The notes below the pieces were generated by a model, which saw nothing but the letters and a program-made list of their open reading frames with translations, was not told the DNA's origin and searched no databases. A stretch of 64,000 nucleotides of DNA from Helicobacter pylori NCTC 11637 = CCUG 17874 = ATCC 43504 = JCM 12093 (lineage in GTDB: Bacteria; Campylobacterota; Campylobacteria; Campylobacterales; Helicobacteraceae): NCBI RefSeq assembly GCF_900478295.1, contig NZ_LS483488.1, positions 434,001 to 498,000 on the forward strand. The letters run 5' to 3'. The translations under genes were made by a program, and so were the position numbers. Of the stretch, positions 61,090 to 64,000 are shown in pieces (the stretch's first letter is position 1; each line of letters begins with the position of its first letter).

Positions 61090-61850
61090 TGGCAATCTCT
61101 ATTAAAAGCCCAAAAGAAATCAAAGCGTTAAGAAAAGCTGGGGAATTAACCGCTCAAGCGTTAGCCCTTTTAGAGCGAGAAGTAAGGCCTGGGGTTTCAC
61201 TTTTAGAGCTGGATAAAATGGCTGAAGATTTTATCAAATTCTCTCATGCCAGGCCTGCTTTTAAGGGGCTTTATGGTTTCCCTAACTCGGTGTGCATGTC
61301 CTTAAATGAGGTGGTTATTCATGGCATTCCTACGGATTATGTTTTACAAGAAGGGGATATTATAGGCTTGGATTTGGGGGTGGAGGTGGATGGCTATTAT
61401 GGCGATTCGGCCCTCACGCTTCCCATAGGCGCGATAAGCCCGCAAGATGAAAAATTGCTCGCTTGCTCTAAAGAGAGCTTGATGCATGCCATTAATTCCA
61501 TTAGAGTGGGCATGCATTTTAAAGAGTTGAGTCAGATTTTAGAGAGCGCTATTACAGAAAGGGGCTTTGTGCCTTTGAAAGGATTTTGTGGGCATGGCAT
61601 TGGTAAAAAACCCCATGAAGAGCCAGAAATCCCCAACTACCTAGAAAAAGGCGTCAAGGCTAATAGCGGCCCTAAAATCAAAGAGGGCATGGTATTTTGC
61701 TTAGAGCCTATGGTGTGTCAAAAACAAGGCGAGCCTAAAATACTAGCGGATAAGTGGAGCGTGGTTTCAGTGGATGGGCTTAACACAAGCCACCATGAGC
61801 ATACTATCGCCATAGTTGGCAATAAAGCAGTGATTCTTACGGAGCGTTAA
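61089..61850 (+). CDS. map: Methionine aminopeptidase, type I
   Basis: 253 residues; removes the start methionine from new proteins. Metal ligands can be traced: the two aspartates in [14 protein letters not shown], the histidine in [10 protein letters not shown], and glutamates in FCLEPM and HHEHTIA. One-base overlaps with secY and infA. Confidence 0.97.
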   Translation: MAISIKSPKEIKALRKAGELTAQALALLEREVRPGVSLLELDKMAEDFIKFSHARPAFKGLYGFPNSVCMSLNEVVIHGIPTDYVLQEGDIIGLDLGVEVDGYYGDSALTLPIGAISPQDEKLLACSKESLMHAINSIRVGMHFKELSQILESAITERGFVPLKGFCGHGIGKKPHEEPEIPNYLEKGVKANSGPKIKEGMVFCLEPMVCQKQGEPKILADKWSVVSVDGLNTSHHEHTIAIVGNKAVILTER

Positions 61851-62068
61851 TGGCAAGAGATGATGTTATAGAAGTGGATGGGAAAGTGATTGAGGCGTTG
61901 CCTAACGCCACTTTTAAGGTGGAATTAGACAATAAGCATGTGGTGTTGTGCCGTATTTCTGGAAAGATGCGCATGCACTATATTAGGATTGCTTTAGGCG
62001 ATAGGGTCAAGCTAGAGCTTACGCCCTATAGTTTAGACAAGGGTCGGATAACTTTTAGATATAAATGA
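61850..62068 (+). CDS. infA: Translation initiation factor IF-1
   Basis: 72 residues, an S1-like OB fold ([19 protein letters not shown], later [13 protein letters not shown]). Starts in the overlap with the map stop. Confidence 0.97.
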   Translation: MARDDVIEVDGKVIEALPNATFKVELDNKHVVLCRISGKMRMHYIRIALGDRVKLELTPYSLDKGRITFRYK

Positions 62069-62146
62069 ATTTAAGGGTTATTTCAATGAAAATATGTTAG
62101 TATAAAAGTTTTTAGTAGTGCCTAATTTTTTCAAAGGAGAAAAATC

Positions 62147-62260
62147 ATGAAAGTCAGGCCATCAGTGAAAAAGATGTGCGATAAGTGCAAAATCATTAAA
62201 AGAAGGGGCGTTATTAGAGTGATCTGCGCTACCCCTAAACACAAACAAAGACAAGGATAA
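62147..62260 (+). CDS. rpmJ: 50S ribosomal protein L36
   Basis: 37 residues ([20 protein letters not shown]...). Cysteines 11, 14 and 27 and the histidine at 32 form the zinc site of the zinc-binding form. AAAGGAG lies upstream of ATG 62147. Confidence 0.96.
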
Positions 62261-62263
62261 AGC

Positions 62264-62626
62264 ATGGCAAGGATTGCTGGTGTAGATTTACCAAAAAAGA
62301 AGAGAGTAGAGTATGCCCTTACCTATATCTATGGGATTGGGCTTAAGAGTTCTAGAGAGATTTTAGAAGCGGTAGGCATTTCTTTTGACAAGCGCGTGCA
62401 TGAATTGAGCGAAGATGAAGTGTCTAGCATCGCTAAAAAAATCCAACAAAGCTACTTAGTAGAGGGCGATTTGCGTAAAAAAGTTCAAATGGATATTAAA
62501 TCTTTAATGGACTTGGGGAATTATCGTGGGATCAGGCACCGTAAGGGTCTTCCTGTGAGAGGCCAAACCACTAAAAATAACGCTAGGACTCGTAAGGGTA
62601 AGAAAAAAACCGTGGGTAGCAAGTAG
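62264..62626 (+). CDS. rpsM: 30S ribosomal protein S13
   Basis: 120 residues; [21 protein letters not shown] start, then YIYGIG and, near the end, [21 protein letters not shown]. First of the alpha-operon proteins. Confidence 0.97.
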   Translation: MARIAGVDLPKKKRVEYALTYIYGIGLKSSREILEAVGISFDKRVHELSEDEVSSIAKKIQQSYLVEGDLRKKVQMDIKSLMDLGNYRGIRHRKGLPVRGQTTKNNARTRKGKKKTVGSK

Positions 62627-62648
62627 CAAATAAGGAGATGATGATTTA

Positions 62649-63044
62649 ATGGCTAAGAGAAATGTAGTGGCTAAAAAGAAAGTAGTCAAAAAGAATATTG
62701 CTAGAGGGGTTGTTTATATTTCAGCGACCTTTAATAATACCAACATCACTATCACTGATGAAATGGGCAATGTGATTTGCTGGAGCACGGCGGGCGGTTT
62801 AGGGTTTAAAGGCTCTAAAAAATCCACCCCTTATGCGGCCCAACAAGCTGTAGAAAGCGCTCTAAGCAAGGCTAAAGAACATGGCGTTAAAGAAGTGGGC
62901 ATTAAGGTTCAAGGGCCAGGTAGTGGGCGTGAGACCGCCATTAAGAGCGTGGGCGCGACAGAGGGCGTTAAAGTGCTTTGGATTAAAGACATCACCCCAC
63001 TCCCTCATAATGGTTGCAGACCCCCTAAAAGAAGAAGAGTGTAA
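62649..63044 (+). CDS. rpsK: 30S ribosomal protein S11
   Basis: 131 residues; the core [22 protein letters not shown] and the C-terminal [13 protein letters not shown] are diagnostic. Confidence 0.97.
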   Translation: MAKRNVVAKKKVVKKNIARGVVYISATFNNTNITITDEMGNVICWSTAGGLGFKGSKKSTPYAAQQAVESALSKAKEHGVKEVGIKVQGPGSGRETAIKSVGATEGVKVLWIKDITPLPHNGCRPPKRRRV

Positions 63045-63053
63045 GGAGGCTTT

Positions 63054-63680
63054 ATGGCAAGATATAGAGGCGCAGTAGAAAGACTAGAAAGGCGTTTTGG
63101 GGTTTCTTTAGCCTTAAAAGGTGAAAGGCGATTGAGTGGGAAGAGCGCGCTAGATAAAAGGGCTTATGGGCCAGGCCAGCATGGGCAAAGACGCGCTAAG
63201 ACTTCTGATTACGGGTTGCAGCTGAAAGAAAAGCAAAAAGCTAAAATGATGTATGGCATTTCTGAAAAGCAATTCAGGAGTATTTTTGTGGAAGCCAATC
63301 GCTTGGACGGCAATACGGGTGAAAACCTTATCCGCTTGATTGAAAGAAGATTGGACAATGTTGTCTATCGCATGGGGTTTGCGACCACTAGAAGCTCTGC
63401 TAGGCAATTGGTAACGCATGGGCATGTGCTTGTGGATGGTAAGCGTTTGGATATTCCCTCTTATTTCGTGCGTTCAGGGCAAAAAATTGAGATCAAAGAA
63501 AAAACCAAGAGCAACTCTCAAGTGGTGCGCGCGATGGAATTGACAGCTCAAACAGGGATTGTGCCATGGATTGATGTGGAAAAAGATAAAAAATACGGCA
63601 TCTTCACCCGCTACCCTGAAAGAGAAGAAGTGGTTGTCCCTATTGAAGAAAGACTCATTGTAGAATTGTATTCTAAGTAA
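63054..63680 (+). CDS. rpsD: 30S ribosomal protein S4
   Basis: 208 residues; N-terminal [17 protein letters not shown] and an S4 RNA-binding domain with [20 protein letters not shown] and [14 protein letters not shown]. Starts nine bases after rpsK. Confidence 0.97.
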   Translation: MARYRGAVERLERRFGVSLALKGERRLSGKSALDKRAYGPGQHGQRRAKTSDYGLQLKEKQKAKMMYGISEKQFRSIFVEANRLDGNTGENLIRLIERRLDNVVYRMGFATTRSSARQLVTHGHVLVDGKRLDIPSYFVRSGQKIEIKEKTKSNSQVVRAMELTAQTGIVPWIDVEKDKKYGIFTRYPEREEVVVPIEERLIVELYSK

Positions 63681-63691
63681 GGGGTTAGAGC

Positions 63692-64000
63692 ATGAAAGTT
63701 ATCAAAACAGCACCTTTGATCCCATCAGAAATTAAGGTGCTAGAGAAAGAGGGCAATCGGGTTAAGATTTCTCTGGCTCCATTTGAGTTTGGTTACGCTG
63801 TTACGCTCGCTCATCCTATTAGAAGGCTTTTGCTTTTAAGCTCTGTGGGGTATGCTCCTATAGGTTTAAAGATTGAAGGCGTCCATCATGAGTTTGACTC
63901 ACTAAGGGGGGTTACTGAAGATGTGTCGCTTTTTATCATGAATTTAAAGAATATCCGTTTTATAGCTAAGGCGTTAGTGGGGCAGGATAGCTCTTTAGAA
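63692..64000 (+). CDS. rpoA: RNA polymerase alpha subunit, N-terminal part
   Basis: The first 103 codons are present and the gene runs off the window. ATG 63692 gives [18 protein letters not shown], then [21 protein letters not shown], the alpha dimerisation segment. Last gene of the block. Confidence 0.96.
   Translation, partial: MKVIKTAPLIPSEIKVLEKEGNRVKISLAPFEFGYAVTLAHPIRRLLLLSSVGYAPIGLKIEGVHHEFDSLRGVTEDVSLFIMNLKNIRFIAKALVGQDSSLE

Overview
The window looks like a chromosomal segment of Helicobacter pylori. The evidence is the gene content and order: metK-ndk-yceD-rpmF-plsX-fabH, hofA, hcpA, nifS-nifU, a fused msrAB, a Hop-family outer membrane protein ending in the typical aromatic Tyr-Val-Phe-Ala-Tyr, a 148-residue NikR beside exbB-exbD-tonB, and the crdA-crdB-czcB-czcA copper efflux cluster. 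Simple-sequence contingency tracts also occur in surface genes. I recognise protein families by eye and ran no database search.

Layout. 1-3.8 kb: metK end, ndk and the fatty acid/phospholipid block (yceD, rpmF, plsX, fabH) plus a small secreted protein. 3.8-4.06 kb: a hairpin-rich interval with a candidate 32-residue peptide gene. 4.06-7.67 kb (minus): a small secreted protein and a 1071-residue OLD-like ATPase/TOPRIM protein, the most defence-like gene here. 7.7-21.3 kb: mrp, a GT8 glycosyltransferase, hofA, htpG, hcpA, dapE, mnmG, a DASS transporter, cdsA and dxr. 21.3-30.2 kb: a CgtA-like glycosyltransferase, a PEBP protein, an HTH protein, nifS-nifU, a ribbon-helix-helix protein, radA, msrAB and a TSUP permease. 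30.4-34.6 kb: a Hop porin/adhesin gene, then tonB-exbD-exbB. 34.6-40.9 kb: nikR, nadD, a J-domain protein, mnmA, an exported coiled-coil protein, dnaJ and azlCD. 40.9-46.6 kb (minus): the copper efflux operon. 46.8-51.0 kb: fumC, rnhB, a frameshifted secreted protein, a 13-copy octanucleotide repeat and an AAA ATPase. 51.2 kb to the end: the S10/spc/alpha ribosomal operons from rpsJ into rpoA.

Much of the interest lies in variable surface functions. Three coding contingency loci are all out of frame as written: the GT8 transferase (AG x8), the CgtA-like transferase (G11) and the Hop gene (CT x8). hofA has a T13 tract in the -35/spacer region of its promoter. The gene order around the Hop gene joins two regions that, from memory, are far apart in strain 26695, at HP0227 and HP1342. 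This fits an inversion through the duplicated hop genes.

Metal handling is a second theme: NikR next to the TonB energising complex, CrdAB-CzcBA copper efflux with a perfect dyad upstream, and NifS/NifU Fe-S assembly. The last 13 kb is conserved translation and secretion machinery, lacking rpmD (L30) and adk at their usual positions. I saw no tRNA, rRNA, CRISPR array or intact insertion sequence.
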